From positions 166,234,841 through 166,278,396 of the forward strand of contig CM044489.1 of the NCBI GenBank assembly GCA_024364805.1: DNA of 43,556 nt, written 5' to 3'. Shown in pieces: positions 19,807 through 29,544 of this stretch. This DNA is from Euprymna scolopes. Its lineage: Eukaryota; Mollusca; Cephalopoda; Sepiida; Sepiolidae. Under the pieces are notes generated by a model. It did not search any database and had not been told where the DNA came from. It saw only the letters and a program-made list of their open reading frames with translations. The translations under genes were made by a program, and so were the position numbers. How positions within the stretch are numbered: position 1 is the first letter of the stretch; every line of letters begins with the position of its first letter.

Positions 19807-20414
19807 TAGCAGTTCAGCCTGGCTTTGCTCAGGCCCTATGAACTGTTCTTAAAAAGGTAACCAACATCTAAAATTTCTAGTGTTTAGACCCAAAATTGTC
19901 GGAGGATTTTGGTAGAGTCTGCAAAGGTCAACTCTTTCAACTTTGACCCCTTAGCAGCCAAATTTTTGGTCAAAAACCGATTAAAAAGCTTGCCATCTGT
20001 CTGAATACACTTTATGTAAAATTTCAATTGTTTAGACCAAAAATTGGCTTAGTAATTTGGTAGAGACCGCAGAGGTCATTTTTTTTTTATTTTGACCCCA
20101 ACTTCAACCCATTAACATTTATTGTTTTGGGCTCAAATCAAATTAAAAAATATGATCCATGTCCAAGTAACCGGGATCTAAAATTTCAAGTGTTTAGACT
20201 CAAAATTGGCAGAGGAGTTTGGTAGCCTTTTCAAAGGTCAAATCATTGAACTTTGACCCCTTGACAGACAAATTTCTGGCCGAAAACCATTTAAAAAGAT
20301 TTTCCAAATCTCAATAGCCCTTATGTCAAATCCCGAGTGTGTAGACCGAAAATTGACAAAGTAATTTGGTAGGGAAATGTATACACAGACACACACACAG
20401 AGACAATTTCACTT

Positions 20415-20420
<6 letters not shown>
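19805..20420 (+). repeat. Dispersed repeat with two 310-bp internal units
   Basis: Starts with ACTAGCAGTTCAGCCTGGC at 19805. AAATTTC..GTGTTTAGAC begins four sub-units at 19871, 20018, 20181 and 20328 (spacings 147, 163, 147). Sub-units 1 and 3 are most alike, as are 2 and 4, so the true unit is about 310 bp, duplicated. It ends in a CACAGACACACACA run and (TA)n. Heads of the same type occur at 25142 (+) and 575-606 (-). Class unknown. Confidence 0.85.
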
Positions 20421-20457
<37 letters not shown>

Positions 20458-20458
20458 G
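20416..20458. repeat. (TA)n(GA)n microsatellite
   Basis: Simple repeat between two dispersed repeats; it marks the end of one and the start of the other. Confidence 0.95.
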
Positions 20459-20595
20459 ATCCAAGAAGAATTTGAAGATTCTTTAAATGTAAACTAAATA
20501 GGATAATAAAAAGTGCAACATGCGTGGAGCTTAAATTACAAAAGAAAAAGTTAATAATAGAATACTTCTGCTTATAGATTTATTCATAAAGATCT
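20458..20595 (+). repeat. Dispersed repeat R6 (inverted copy at 24383-24545)
   Basis: Matches the reverse complement of 24383-24545 over about 135 bp, including GATTCTTTAAATG, GCAACATGCGTGGAGCTTAAA and GCTTATAGATTTATTCAT. Both copies abut a (GA/CT)n run and a GGATCC. Class unknown. Confidence 0.88.
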
Positions 20596-20825
20596 GGCAG
20601 AGATAGGTTACTTTGGAAATCAATTTTTTAAAGCCATTCAGAACATGCCCGGGTGTAAAACGGACGTTGAACCTTCATAAATATCCACACACCTGTTTAC
20701 TAGAAATGATTCAAACAAACTACATTTTTCTGTTATTCCTATTTATTTTTATTATAAAGATATGTTTCCTCTGGGGGCATATTTTAATCATATATAACTA
20801 TCATATATATATACGACATAATCAC

Positions 20826-21105
20826 ATCAGATCATCAAAGCTTAGCAACGTTGAGCCTGGCTAGTACCAGATGGGTGACCATTTGAGAATTCTTGGCCCT
20901 GTATGTGTTCTCCGTTTATCTCGGCATTGTTTCCAGTCGTCCTGAACCTTCATTTGTCACTGGTATTTAACAACGCTGACTTAGGAGAGGGTGTGGTTGG
21001 GGATTGCGCAACTCTTGCCACATAAATTCCATGCAAAGACACCCTTACAGAGGGTATCCATAGTCTGTCAAGGCTGAAGGAAGCTACCACCATACCATAC
21101 CATAC
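20826..21105 (+). mobile_element. 5S-rRNA-derived SINE, copy 1
   Basis: Bases 20829-20905 resemble the 3' two thirds of 5S rRNA and its internal promoter: ATCATCAAAGCTTAGCAACG (A-box region), GAGCCTGG, AGTACC and ATGGGTGACC (C-box region), then GAGAATTCTTGG. An unrelated body of about 190 bp follows and ends in an (ACCAT)n run at 21088-21108. That arrangement, a pol III head, a body and a simple tail, is what SINE3-type elements show. It is not a functional 5S gene: the 5' third and the terminator are absent. Confidence 0.8.
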
Positions 21106-21365
21106 CATATAACTACCCCTCTGAAGACAGCACAGACTTTTGCATCCTTTTTAAGAAAGAGAGCCTCACTCCCAACATCAAAGATGTTACACTATCCCGG
21201 ATTATATATTTTTTATTAATATTTATTAGTAAGTTCTATATTTACTGATTTGATATTTGAAGGATCTTTTGAAAAATCAATAGATCCGTTACCCTTCAAT
21301 TGTTTGTTTTTGTTTATACATTCTTTCAGTATTCCGGGTTTTTCTACATTGCTACCAGCCTTCAT

Positions 21366-22108
21366 TTTCTTTTTTCACATGGAAGTCACCACTTATCAAG
21401 GCCCAGAGACCACTCGAGGATGAGGGTTATTGCATGTACAGTAATCAATGAGACAATATCGTAGGAATCGCTAGTAATGGAGATCTGATAAAGTGTCTTA
21501 CTTAAGGGGGCGGTTCATCAGGAACTTGTTTATGTTGGACTTGAAGACATCCAAGTTGTAGTCTGTTGGGAAACAGGCAAACGGAAGAGAGTTCCACAGG
21601 CGTGAACTTCTAAGAAAGAAGTTTTGTTCATGGAATCTACGTTTTGATTTAGGCACAGATAAAGAGTGGGGAAAATTACTGACATTGGTTTCAGCTAGAC
21701 GGGTGTTTATCGTGAAAGATTGGCGAGCGTGGAACCAGAGATTGGAGCTCAGACGAGCAGTTCCCATGGAAATAACGATAAAACAAAGACAGGCTCGCAA
21801 CATCTTTTTTGTGGGAGAGAGGTAGAAGGGAAGAGAAAAGGACATCCCCCACTAGGCTACAAAGTCTATCTTGTACTCTGTCAAGGCAGGATAGGCTGTT
21901 TTTAGCAGGTCCTGCCCAGATATGGCAGCGGTACTCCATCCTTGGACGTACTTGGCTTTTATATAGATAGAGAATTGCATCAGCAGTGAGATATCTACTG
22001 GAGCGGTAGAAGGCTCCCACCATTTTTCCAGCGACCTTGGCAACAGATTTGATGTACATGTTCCATTTCAGATCAGGAGTAAAGGTCAATCCCCGTAGCT
22101 TGTCAAAA
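21366..22108 (-). pseudogene. CR1/Jockey-like LINE 3' end, family A
   Basis: Minus-strand blocks: LTFTPDLKWNMYIKSVAKVA, GKMVGAFYRSSRYLTADAIL, SQVRPRMEYRCHIWAG, LSCLDRVQDRLCSLVGD (22089-21840) and, after one frame change near 21840, SSNLWFHARQSF, RRFHEQNFFLRSSRLWNSLP and INKFLMNRPLK with its stop at 21498. A 3' UTR of about 130 bp continues to 21366, with the GATAAGTGGTGACTTCC end also seen at 38942-39030 and 41490-41745. It is the best-preserved LINE piece here, 5'-truncated and lacking most of the RT domain. Confidence 0.93.
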
Positions 22109-22109
22109 C

Positions 22110-22840
22110 CTGAATATTAGTATTTTAATGTTGACCCCTATTCAAAATACAGTTAATTTTAAAATTGTATTCATAAGAAATATTAACGGCTTTGTTTTGA
22201 TTCTTATTCTAAAATGAACTAAAAACGCCTGAAAAATTAAAGTAAAAGTTAAACTGTTTAAATTTAAAATCGTACTTTCTAGAAAGCAAACAAAAAGACA
22301 AACAAACAAACTGATCTCATTGATTTACCTTTCTTGTTATTTCGCATTCTTCGGTGTGACTGACTAATTGACCTTTAGCTGGCCATAACTGGGTGACTTT
22401 AAAGGTGAAAAAATAATTACTCTGTTAATTAAATTCCTGAAGAGTATGTCTTCTCACTTTCTCCCCCTCCCTCTCTTTGTCCCTCTCTCTCTCTCCATAA
22501 AATGAATATATAATTAATGTATTCAAAAGCTATCATCTGAGACAAAGATTTAAGATGAATTTATTTTACTGCGTCTGATTTATTAGGACGATATATATTT
22601 TTTTTTATGTTTTAATTACTGTTTATGAATTTCGAAATGAAATGTTTCGAAACATCAGCTTTTTAATTGATTTTATTTACAAATCAGTAAAACAGGCATG
22701 TCATTGACTGTTTTCTTTCTCTCTCTATTGTTTTAAGCCCTATCAGACTTTTAAAAATAAATTTAAAGACCCTCCCTCAAGCCTTTCTTCTGGGCCCTCC
22801 TCTGTCTTTTATAACGTCGTTTTTTATTGATAGATTTACT
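22110..22840. other. AT-rich stretch, nothing recognised
   Basis: A pyrimidine-rich run at 22455-22497 and AT-rich filler. No coding block or repeat family was identified. Confidence 0.45.
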
Positions 22841-22844
22841 TCAT

Positions 22845-22980
22845 CAGTGCTCAATATGTGAGTAAGCTTAGTAGTAAAGTATTAAAATATATTTATATCA
22901 ATTAAGCCCACACTCCTTCCACATGCCACTAAGGGCAAAATAAATTCACTAATTGATATAATAATTAAGTGATTGATTTT
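22845..22980 (+). repeat. Relative of the 19.65-kb palindromic element
   Basis: Bases 22845-22915 align with 19650-19720 (CAGTGCTCAATATGTGAGTAA, TTAGTAGTAAA, ATCAATTAAGC). The inverted second arm is only partly preserved here (ATTGATAT at 22957). Confidence 0.7.
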
Positions 22981-23097
22981 GATTATATATATATATATAT
23001 ATTATGCATAGATCATCGTATAACGATTAGATCACTCTCTGACTGACGTAAATGAACATTTAAAAATTAAAATGTTTAAATTCAACGCTATTTCACA

Positions 23098-23270
23098 CAG
23101 TTAATGGTAGCCGAATGGATACGGTCTCCGCTAATCGAGCCAGAGATGTCTCGTGGTGCGGGGTTCGAATCGTTCGGCTGGTGTTAATCGTGACACCCTG
23201 CACTGAAAAATCCCGAAAGGATGAAACACTTGTGTCTGTAGGTATTTAATTATTATAGCAAAAAAATAAT
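23098..23270 (+). mobile_element. tRNA-derived SINE (Ser/Leu-like head)
   Basis: TAGCCGAATGG (A box, 23108) and GGGTTCGAATC (B box, 23160) are spaced as in tRNAs with a long variable arm. A CACTGAAAAATCCCGAAAGG body and an ACTTGTGTCTGTAGGTATTTA tail follow, ending at a (TA)n run. The acceptor stem does not pair, so it is a SINE and not a tRNA gene. Cephalopods are known to carry several tRNA-derived SINE families. Confidence 0.82.
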
Positions 23271-23271
23271 A

Positions 23272-23291
23272 TATATATATATATATATATA
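23272..23291. repeat. (TA)n microsatellite
   Basis: Simple repeat between the SINE and the foldback element. Confidence 0.95.
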
Positions 23292-23646
23292 AGAAAGGGG
23301 GGGATTAATAATTGTGAAATAATCAAGTATTCATAGAAGGAAACATCACAAAATCATATTTATATGTATGAAACGATATCCTCTTATTCATTCGATATTT
23401 ATAAATAAAACCATCGAGAAATAAGTAAAATATTTCTGGATATCGTTTCCTCATCAGCATAAATGGAGGGGGACAAGATATCGAGCAATATTTTACTTAT
23501 TTCTTGATGGTTTTATTTGTAAATATAGAATGAATAGGAGGAAATCGTCTCCGAAACGATCGTACATATAAATATGATTTTGTTATGTTTCCTCCTATGA
23601 AAACTTGATCGATAATTTCACAATTATTAATCTCTAAACCTTTCTA
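23291..23646. repeat. 350-bp foldback element with a hammerhead-like loop
   Basis: Left arm 23291-23437 and right arm 23485-23646 are reverse complements with only scattered differences (GATTAATAATTGTGAAAT, CAAAATCATATTTATATGTA, AAATAAAACCATC, AGAAATAAGTAAAATATT). The loop, on the minus strand, reads CTGATGA (23457-23451), a GGA...TCC stem, one extra A, then GAAA (23436-23433), which is close to hammerhead order. It is inferred to be non-autonomous; no coding sequence. Confidence 0.9.
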
Positions 23647-23759
23647 TTCATATAGCTCTAGGTAATTACACCTATCGAGATATCATAACTGCAACACTCC
23701 GAGCACAGCACCTTTAAATATATTTTATTGAGACTTTGCTTATTTAGACTCTGACTATT

Positions 23760-23877
23760 ACACTCTATAATCCATATATATATATATATATGTGTGTATG
23801 TATGTATGCACACATATATATATATTTACACTCTATAATCCATATATATATATATGTATACATATATATATATATAC

Positions 23878-23912
<35 letters not shown>

Positions 23913-23947
23913 TACACACATATATATATTTTTACACTCTATAATCC

Positions 23948-23983
<36 letters not shown>

Positions 23984-24047
23984 GTATGTATGTATGCACA
24001 CATATATATATATTTACACTCTATAATTCATATATATATATGTATGC

Positions 24048-24087
<40 letters not shown>

Positions 24088-24124
24088 GCATATATATATA
24101 TTTTTTTACACTCTATAATCCATA

Positions 24125-24180
<56 letters not shown>
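23760..24180. repeat. TA-rich minisatellite with a CACTCTATAATCC anchor
   Basis: The anchor CACTCTATAAT(C/T)C recurs at 23761, 23829, 23935, 24017 and 24109, each followed by a variable (TA)n(TG)n(TATG)n block, so units are 68-106 bp. Frames across it (IYIYIY) are not proteins. Confidence 0.95.
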
Positions 24181-24189
24181 AAATGAAAA

Positions 24190-24330
24190 TTCGAAAATAC
24201 AAAATATATACTAGTGCATAAAGATTTGATCATCAATTCGAAAGACATCACATATCCTATTTGCTTCCTAGCACTCTCTCTCCTCCTTTGATGAGAAACA
24301 CGTGACTTCGAAATACCTAGGTATAAAAAT
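24190..24330 (+). repeat. Relative of the 17.8-kb hammerhead-bearing repeat
   Basis: TTGATGAGAA...CTTCGAAAT at 24288-24314 matches 17841-17868 in order and spacing. The first core base is T instead of C, and stem II keeps only the outer three pairs. The rest of the flank is AT-rich and ambiguous. Confidence 0.5.
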
Positions 24331-24382
24331 CATTTATATCCTTTACTCCTATTGATGCAATCTTCTTATTGAATTGAGGATG

Positions 24383-24595
24383 AATAAATCTATAAGCAGT
24401 AGTATTCTAGTATCAATTTTTCTTTTGTAGTTTAAGCTCCACGCATGTTGCATTTTTCATTATCCTGTTTAGTCTGCATTTAAAGAATCTCCAAATTCCC
24501 CTCTCTCTCTCTATCTCTCTTGGATCCCCTCTCTCTCTATCTCTCTTGGATCCCCTCTCTCTCTCTATCTCTCTCTCTATATATATTGCATCGCT
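24383..24595 (-). repeat. Dispersed repeat R6, copy 2, with a (CT)n GGATCC block
   Basis: Inverted partner of 20458-20595. It is followed by two copies of a CT-rich unit of about 27 bp containing TTGGATCCCC (24519-24560) and a (CT)n run. Confidence 0.88.
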
Positions 24596-24684
24596 TTCTC
24601 CTATGTTTCCTTAGTCCCAAACCTTTTTTTAACTGAACCGGAAAACTGGAATTCTTTCAATGGATTACATTTCTTGGGTTATCC

Positions 24685-24950
24685 TGTTCTGCACACTTCC
24701 CTTTATACTATCCAGATTTAATCTTCCTCTGAGGTCATCAGATTTAAACTTGCCCTTTACACATCCATCGTATCATTTCTCTCCATGCAACACATATCCC
24801 CAACCTTTGCTAGTCATGTTTCATTTCCATATATCATTATAAACGCACACGTGCCTGATAGACTCTTTCCTGAGTTCACAGTGGTAACGCTCTGCTAGTT
24901 TGTCATGATAGAAGTTTCCTGAACTTGCTCCATCCACTCCTATTTCTTGC
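24685..24950 (-). pseudogene. LINE C-terminal fragment, family C, copy 1
   Basis: On the minus strand a broken frame contains WREMIRWMC and, in another frame, SDDLRGRLNLD, the 'MLRWMCG....R...LR.RLG' motif close to the C-terminus of RTE-like LINE reverse transcriptases. A homologous piece is at 29550-29800. Several stops; dead. Confidence 0.6.
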
Positions 24951-25141
24951 AATCAAACTAGCACTTTCTATTCCCTATGGTTTTGCCAATATAAAATTTT
25001 TTAATAACCTCAATAGGTTCATCATTCAACTATATTTTCTCCACTTCTGGGTTGACGATCTCCAATTCTTTTATGCTTCTCTGCATATAAACCAGATTTT
25101 TGTCTAATTCTGCTTGGAGGATTCTGGAGATTTAATTAATA

Positions 25142-25600
25142 ACTAGCAAGGCTACCCGGCGTGGCCCAGGCCTTGTAAAACAAAGAGAAGAAATCAAGTT
25201 TCTATTCTTAGGATATGGAGCTCTTTATTATATCCATCATCTCCGGGTCTCTTCATGCCACATTTAGTGCAATTATATTTTATAAATGCCTGTAAGTATT
25301 TTTATGGCGTGTGCTCGACTGAGCTCTAATCTATGGTTCCCGCTTGTAAAATATTTACAGCTAGAACAACTGTAAATAATTGTCTGTTCTCCCTTTGTGT
25401 ACCGAAAACTAAATGATAGTATAGTCGCGTTTAAGTTTAATGCTAACAAATTCTTTTTCAGCTGCCCTATTTATTTAATTTTTGCCAGTGTCAATCATGG
25501 TTACCAATCCTCACGTTGTTTAACTGTCCGCTTTACAAACTCATTAACCTGTATCCTCGAGTGGGATAACAGCCTTGATAAGTAGTGACTGGTTAGAAGT
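25142..25600 (+). mobile_element. Repeat head and diverged LINE 3' end
   Basis: 25142-25185 is an ACTAGCAAGGCTACCCGGCG head like 19805. Bases 25312-25600 are an eroded family A LINE end (GAGCTCTAATCTATGGTTCCC, matching SNLWF-coding DNA, and CAGCCTTGATAAGTAGTGACTGG). Confidence 0.55.
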
Positions 25601-25604
25601 AGTA

Positions 25605-26230
25605 GTGGGAGCCCTATAATGCACCAGCATTCAAAACCAAGTTTTGGGCACGTGAGCAAGTTAGAACTGAGTGTCGGAATTTGCCTGAGTTTTACCTCTG
25701 TGCCAGATAAATAATGAGATGCAAATTTTTATTTACTTGCTTATTGCCAAAGTAAGATACAGCACAAGGCCAGAAAGCAGACATAGCCAGCTTCCACAAG
25801 AAGGAACTTTAGTTGGATGCAGAAATAGCTAAGAACAAACCCGTCAGCATTCACTAGCAGAGTCGCTCCAGAACCAACACCTCCATCACAGAGAGGAGGT
25901 ACTTATTCATTGGGTATACCTCTTAAGACCGAGCTAAATCATCAACTGTTTAATGTATATCCAACCACTAACATAAATTCCGAGGGAACAAGTCTCCCCA
26001 CACACACCTAAAATATTTCCTTTAACATTATCAATAACCTAAAGTTCAGGGCGCAAAAGAAGTTGTTATATTAGCAAGTTTTTAATTCGCACTTACATAC
26101 AGAAATAGCAGATGTGCTCTATGTACATCTTTAGATGAATCAGAGATGCTCTGTTAGTATTTCAATGTTGGATGTGCATATAAAAGTATATACTGTAACA
26201 AGGACAGCATTTCAGAATATATAAGTTATA
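25605..26230. other. Unassigned stretch
   Basis: Slightly more GC than its neighbours, but no frame over 60 codons, splice-bounded block or repeat family was recognised. Confidence 0.4.
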
Positions 26231-26234
26231 CCTC

Positions 26235-26438
26235 ATCTCAGAAATATTGTCGAAATTAAGACAACAGCATTGTTTTACCTATGTTTTGTTAAGAAAGCTA
26301 TTTCGGCCAATGAAATAGGGGAACATCTGATTTGAAATCTCAGAAATATTGTCGAAATTAAGACAACAGCATTGTTTTACCTATGTGTCGTTAAGAAAGC
26401 TATTTCGGCCAATGAAATAGGGGAACATCTGATTTTAT
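26235..26438 (+). repeat. 102-bp tandem duplication
   Basis: Two adjacent copies (26235-26336, 26337-26438) beginning ATCTCAGAAATATTGTCG, differing at two bases in the middle (GTTTTGTT against GTGTCGTT) and a few at the end. Each contains the small stem CTATTTC...GAAATAG. Confidence 0.97.
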
Positions 26439-26504
26439 TTGATATGTAAGATAATGAAAATTGATAATCTACAAAATAAGACAAGTAAAGACAGTAGTTT
26501 CCCG

Positions 26505-26690
26505 TCTTGATTCGAGGGTGCATCTCCCCCAGTGAGTTAAATGCACCCCCAGATACCAGCTTGGAAATTTCTACAATTCGGCTCAGTACATACAGCGCCT
26601 AGCCTTCCGAAATGGTCACCCATATAGTAATGTCGAAGTTCATCGTTGCTTAACTTCGATGATCTTGTGAGACTGGTGTATCAACATGAT
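26505..26690 (-). mobile_element. 5S-rRNA-derived SINE, copy 2
   Basis: Minus-strand 26665-26590 reads ATCATCGAAGTTAAGCAACG...ATGGGTGACCATTTCGG...GCGCTGTATG, again the 5S internal-promoter region. The body below it differs from copy 1 and holds a hairpin (ATGCACCC 26541-26548 with GGGTGCAT 26516-26523). Not a functional 5S gene. Confidence 0.82.
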
Positions 26691-26699
26691 TGTGCGCAT

Positions 26700-27290
26700 A
26701 TATTTGTGCTAATAATACAAGCATTAAATCTCAAGAATTTACATTTTGACGTATAGCTACTAGCATAAAGAGAACTTTAATGCCTACTAGACACTGTCCT
26801 CTAACTGTACAGGAATTTATCAGATAACCTGGCATGAGGATACTTTCCCCTACAAGTAAACCCTGATCAAATATTCAAAATAACATTGTATTCGAAGCCT
26901 AAATAAAATCTCCTCAGCATGGCTATTCCATACTGGTAAGGATTAGTTTACTTTCTCTAAGTGATCTTGCCTATAATAACAACACTGGATACGCTTGATG
27001 CTCTATCAGACTAGATCAATTCTTGTCCTGGAGTACGGTAAGACAAAGCTGCTAAAGTAAATATATAATATAGTTAACTGGTCAATTAGTTCGCGGAAAA
27101 TTAATATTCTTAACTTCTTCATTAACTCAACATTTTAGAGGTAAAAGATAACTGTAATGGAATAGTCGAATATCTGTACATCTTGTATAATATCTGAATA
27201 ATTTATTAGAGAATTTTGACTGACGTGAATAGAACAAAAGAGAGAAATTAATGTGGTTATTAAAGTTCTGAATTTTTAAAATGAAGGCTG
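26700..27290. other. AT-rich stretch, nothing recognised
   Basis: No coding block or repeat family was identified. Confidence 0.4.
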
Positions 27291-28245
27291 ATTGTTTATA
27301 TTACTTGTATTGATCGGACTATTGTTCTCATCTTGTTGGCTGTTGTTTGGAAAAGAAAAGAAAATTATTGGCCCCGTAGTTTATTTTCATATTCTGTGAG
27401 TTAGTCTCTATTTTATGGTTATTGTTTCGAATTTGTGAAAAAATATTGGTTGACAAAGGGAAGGCAACTCTAATAAAGATCGACCGTATTATCTCCCTTC
27501 CATCACTGAAGTTGTAAGGTACCACCGAGGCCCATCGTTGTTTGTATGTGTGTTTGCTTTTTCTACAGTTAGAGGCTCACAAATGCTTGGTCTGCTTAGT
27601 AATTTTCCTTTTTTTTCTTTTTTTTTCCATATGTGATCAGTTACATCTAGTACGAATCAAGCCCCTGACTGAAAGTCTCATGACCAAAAGCATGAGATTT
27701 CTTGAAAAGTCGGAAAACTGCAAAGGTGAAAGGGTTAAGGAGAACACTGTAAAGCCATGACAGAGGTTGAAAAGTCGGGACTAGCTGATCACAGAAAAGT
27801 CCGGACTAACTGATCACAGAAAAAGAAACACACTTTCCTTTGTGGAATGTGGTCAAAATAAATAGGGATGCAAGGTGAAGGGTCAGGTGACTCAAGGAGG
27901 CAGCGCATATGCTAAAAATAGAAAAATTACTAAGCAGACCAAGCCTAGAGTTTAGTAGCATTTGGGAGCCTCTAGAAAAAGCAAAAATTGTACACTCTTA
28001 AAATGTCAGCATTGGAAAGGGAAAGGAGATAATCCCCTGTCAATCTTTATTAGAGTTCCCCACCCCCTTGTCAACCAATTTTTTTCTTCACAAAATCGAA
28101 ACAATAACCATACAATAGAGACAAACTCTCTGAATACAAAATGAGGATGGTCAAAGGACAATCCGACCAAAATATCGCACAAATAACACTCAAGTCGAGA
28201 ACAATAGTCCGATCAATACAAGTAATATAACACGGTTATGTCTCA
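27270..28245. repeat. 940-bp inverted pair of SINE-like copies
   Basis: Arms 27290-27610 and 27915-28245 are reverse complements: outer TTGTATTGATCGGACTATTG, then GTCTCTATT.TATGGTTATTG, GGTTGACAA, AACTCTAATAAAGAT and inner GCTTGGTCTGCTTAGTAATTTT. The outer 100 bases are the tail of the tRNA-SINE family; the inner part is not seen in the other copies. A 300-bp centre separates the arms. Confidence 0.9.
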
Positions 28246-28249
28246 ACAT

Positions 28250-28940
28250 CTTACTAAAATCTGATTCTATAATAATGTGATTGGATTAATTCTACAATTT
28301 TATCTATCAGGCTATATTACATAGTTTCACAGGATATGTTACTATTATGTTTAATATTCTAGTGGTGTTATATCTAATCAACTTGCCGTATATACAGTGT
28401 TAAATACTATTAGCATTCAAATGTAACCAAGCACCAATATAAACAGTGTTTGGACACGTTTTCTTTCTTTTTTTTCTTTTTTCTTTAGGGAAAAAAGTCT
28501 TGAAAACAATTTAATATGAATATTCATCGATTTCACAAAACATTCGGTTGAACACTTTCTAACCAATCAATAAAAAGCAAAAAAGAAATTGCATTTGAAT
28601 TCTAATTGACATTTTAGCACAAGAAGCACTCACTATCCAAATCCAATTCCATCGGTTAATAAATCAAAATTCACCTGAGTTCATGCAATTTATTCACAGC
28701 TTTGCAGACATTTCATCCTTTAATATTGTTTATCTATTGATTTTTTTATGCGTGGGGGGGTACCATGGTAACATTTAAAACCATAATTTCAATTTGAAAA
28801 TGCTGTTTTACTTTGTTGCTTTTTTTTGCAGATTATTGCAAAACAATGGACACCTATTGAAAAAAAACTACTCAGTGTGCAGTTTATATTGCTAAACTTT
28901 TAACATCCTATACTGCCTCAAAACGCATTGACCGGAAATA
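28250..28940. other. AT-rich stretch, nothing recognised
   Basis: No coding block or repeat family was identified. A G run (GGGGGGGTACC) is at 28753. Confidence 0.4.
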
Positions 28941-28944
28941 ATAT

Positions 28945-29275
28945 TTTGTTTTGGAATTTTTTAGATGAGGATAAATAACTTGTATTATTTAGATTATCGG
29001 AACTACTGTTCTCATCTTGGGTGCTATTCTCACAATGTTTCGGCTGATGTAGCCTCCAGCCTTCTTGAGATGCATCTTGCCAAACTCGAGAATCTGTAAA
29101 GAATTTTGGACAAAATTCTTTATTTACTCCACTTGCTCTTATTTTATTAGCCATGACCGGATAGAAGTCTTCAATAATGGCTGAATTTGACAAAAAGATT
29201 TCAGGGTTTGACAAAAGGTAGCTGAAGAAGTTCAGAGATTACATTGGTCGAAACGTTGTGAGGATGACATCAGCC
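28945..29275 (-). mobile_element. tRNA-SINE family copy
   Basis: Has the AGATTC/TTTGAC body, the CCATGACCGGATAGAAGTC block and the tail. The tail's hammerhead-like stem is fully paired here: GGCTG (29061-29057) with CAGCC (29046-29042), directly followed by GAAA. The plus-strand end at 29230-29275 holds a second, opposite tail piece. Confidence 0.7.
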
Positions 29276-29544
29276 CGAATAATCTAACTAATATCAGAGA
29301 TAATACCAACCAAATGTCTCCTACTTGCCACACATGTTTGAAAACGGCCCAACGTTGCAAGCGGCTTTCCAAAATCTCCGGAGTTATGTATTGAACTGCT
29401 TTGAAAAATTGACTTCCAAAATAACCTATCTCTGGCCAGGTCTTTATTTATCCCTCTTTTCCTCGGGTCCATTTTTATCACTTCTTTCCTTCCCCTGTAG
29501 TTATTCTTTCAACAAGATCATACCATTGAGTTCTCTTTTTCTGC

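Noticed and set aside
20829-20905. A functional 5S rRNA gene
   Set aside because: Only the promoter-bearing part is present, with several mismatches, no 5' third and no T-run terminator; the following body and simple tail mark it as a SINE.
23098-23180. A functional tRNA gene
   Set aside because: A and B boxes are good but the acceptor and anticodon stems do not pair; sequence continues into a SINE body.
23790-24251. Reading frames of 76-110 codons rich in Ile-Tyr
   Set aside because: Translations of TA/TG microsatellite in several frames and both strands; no protein.
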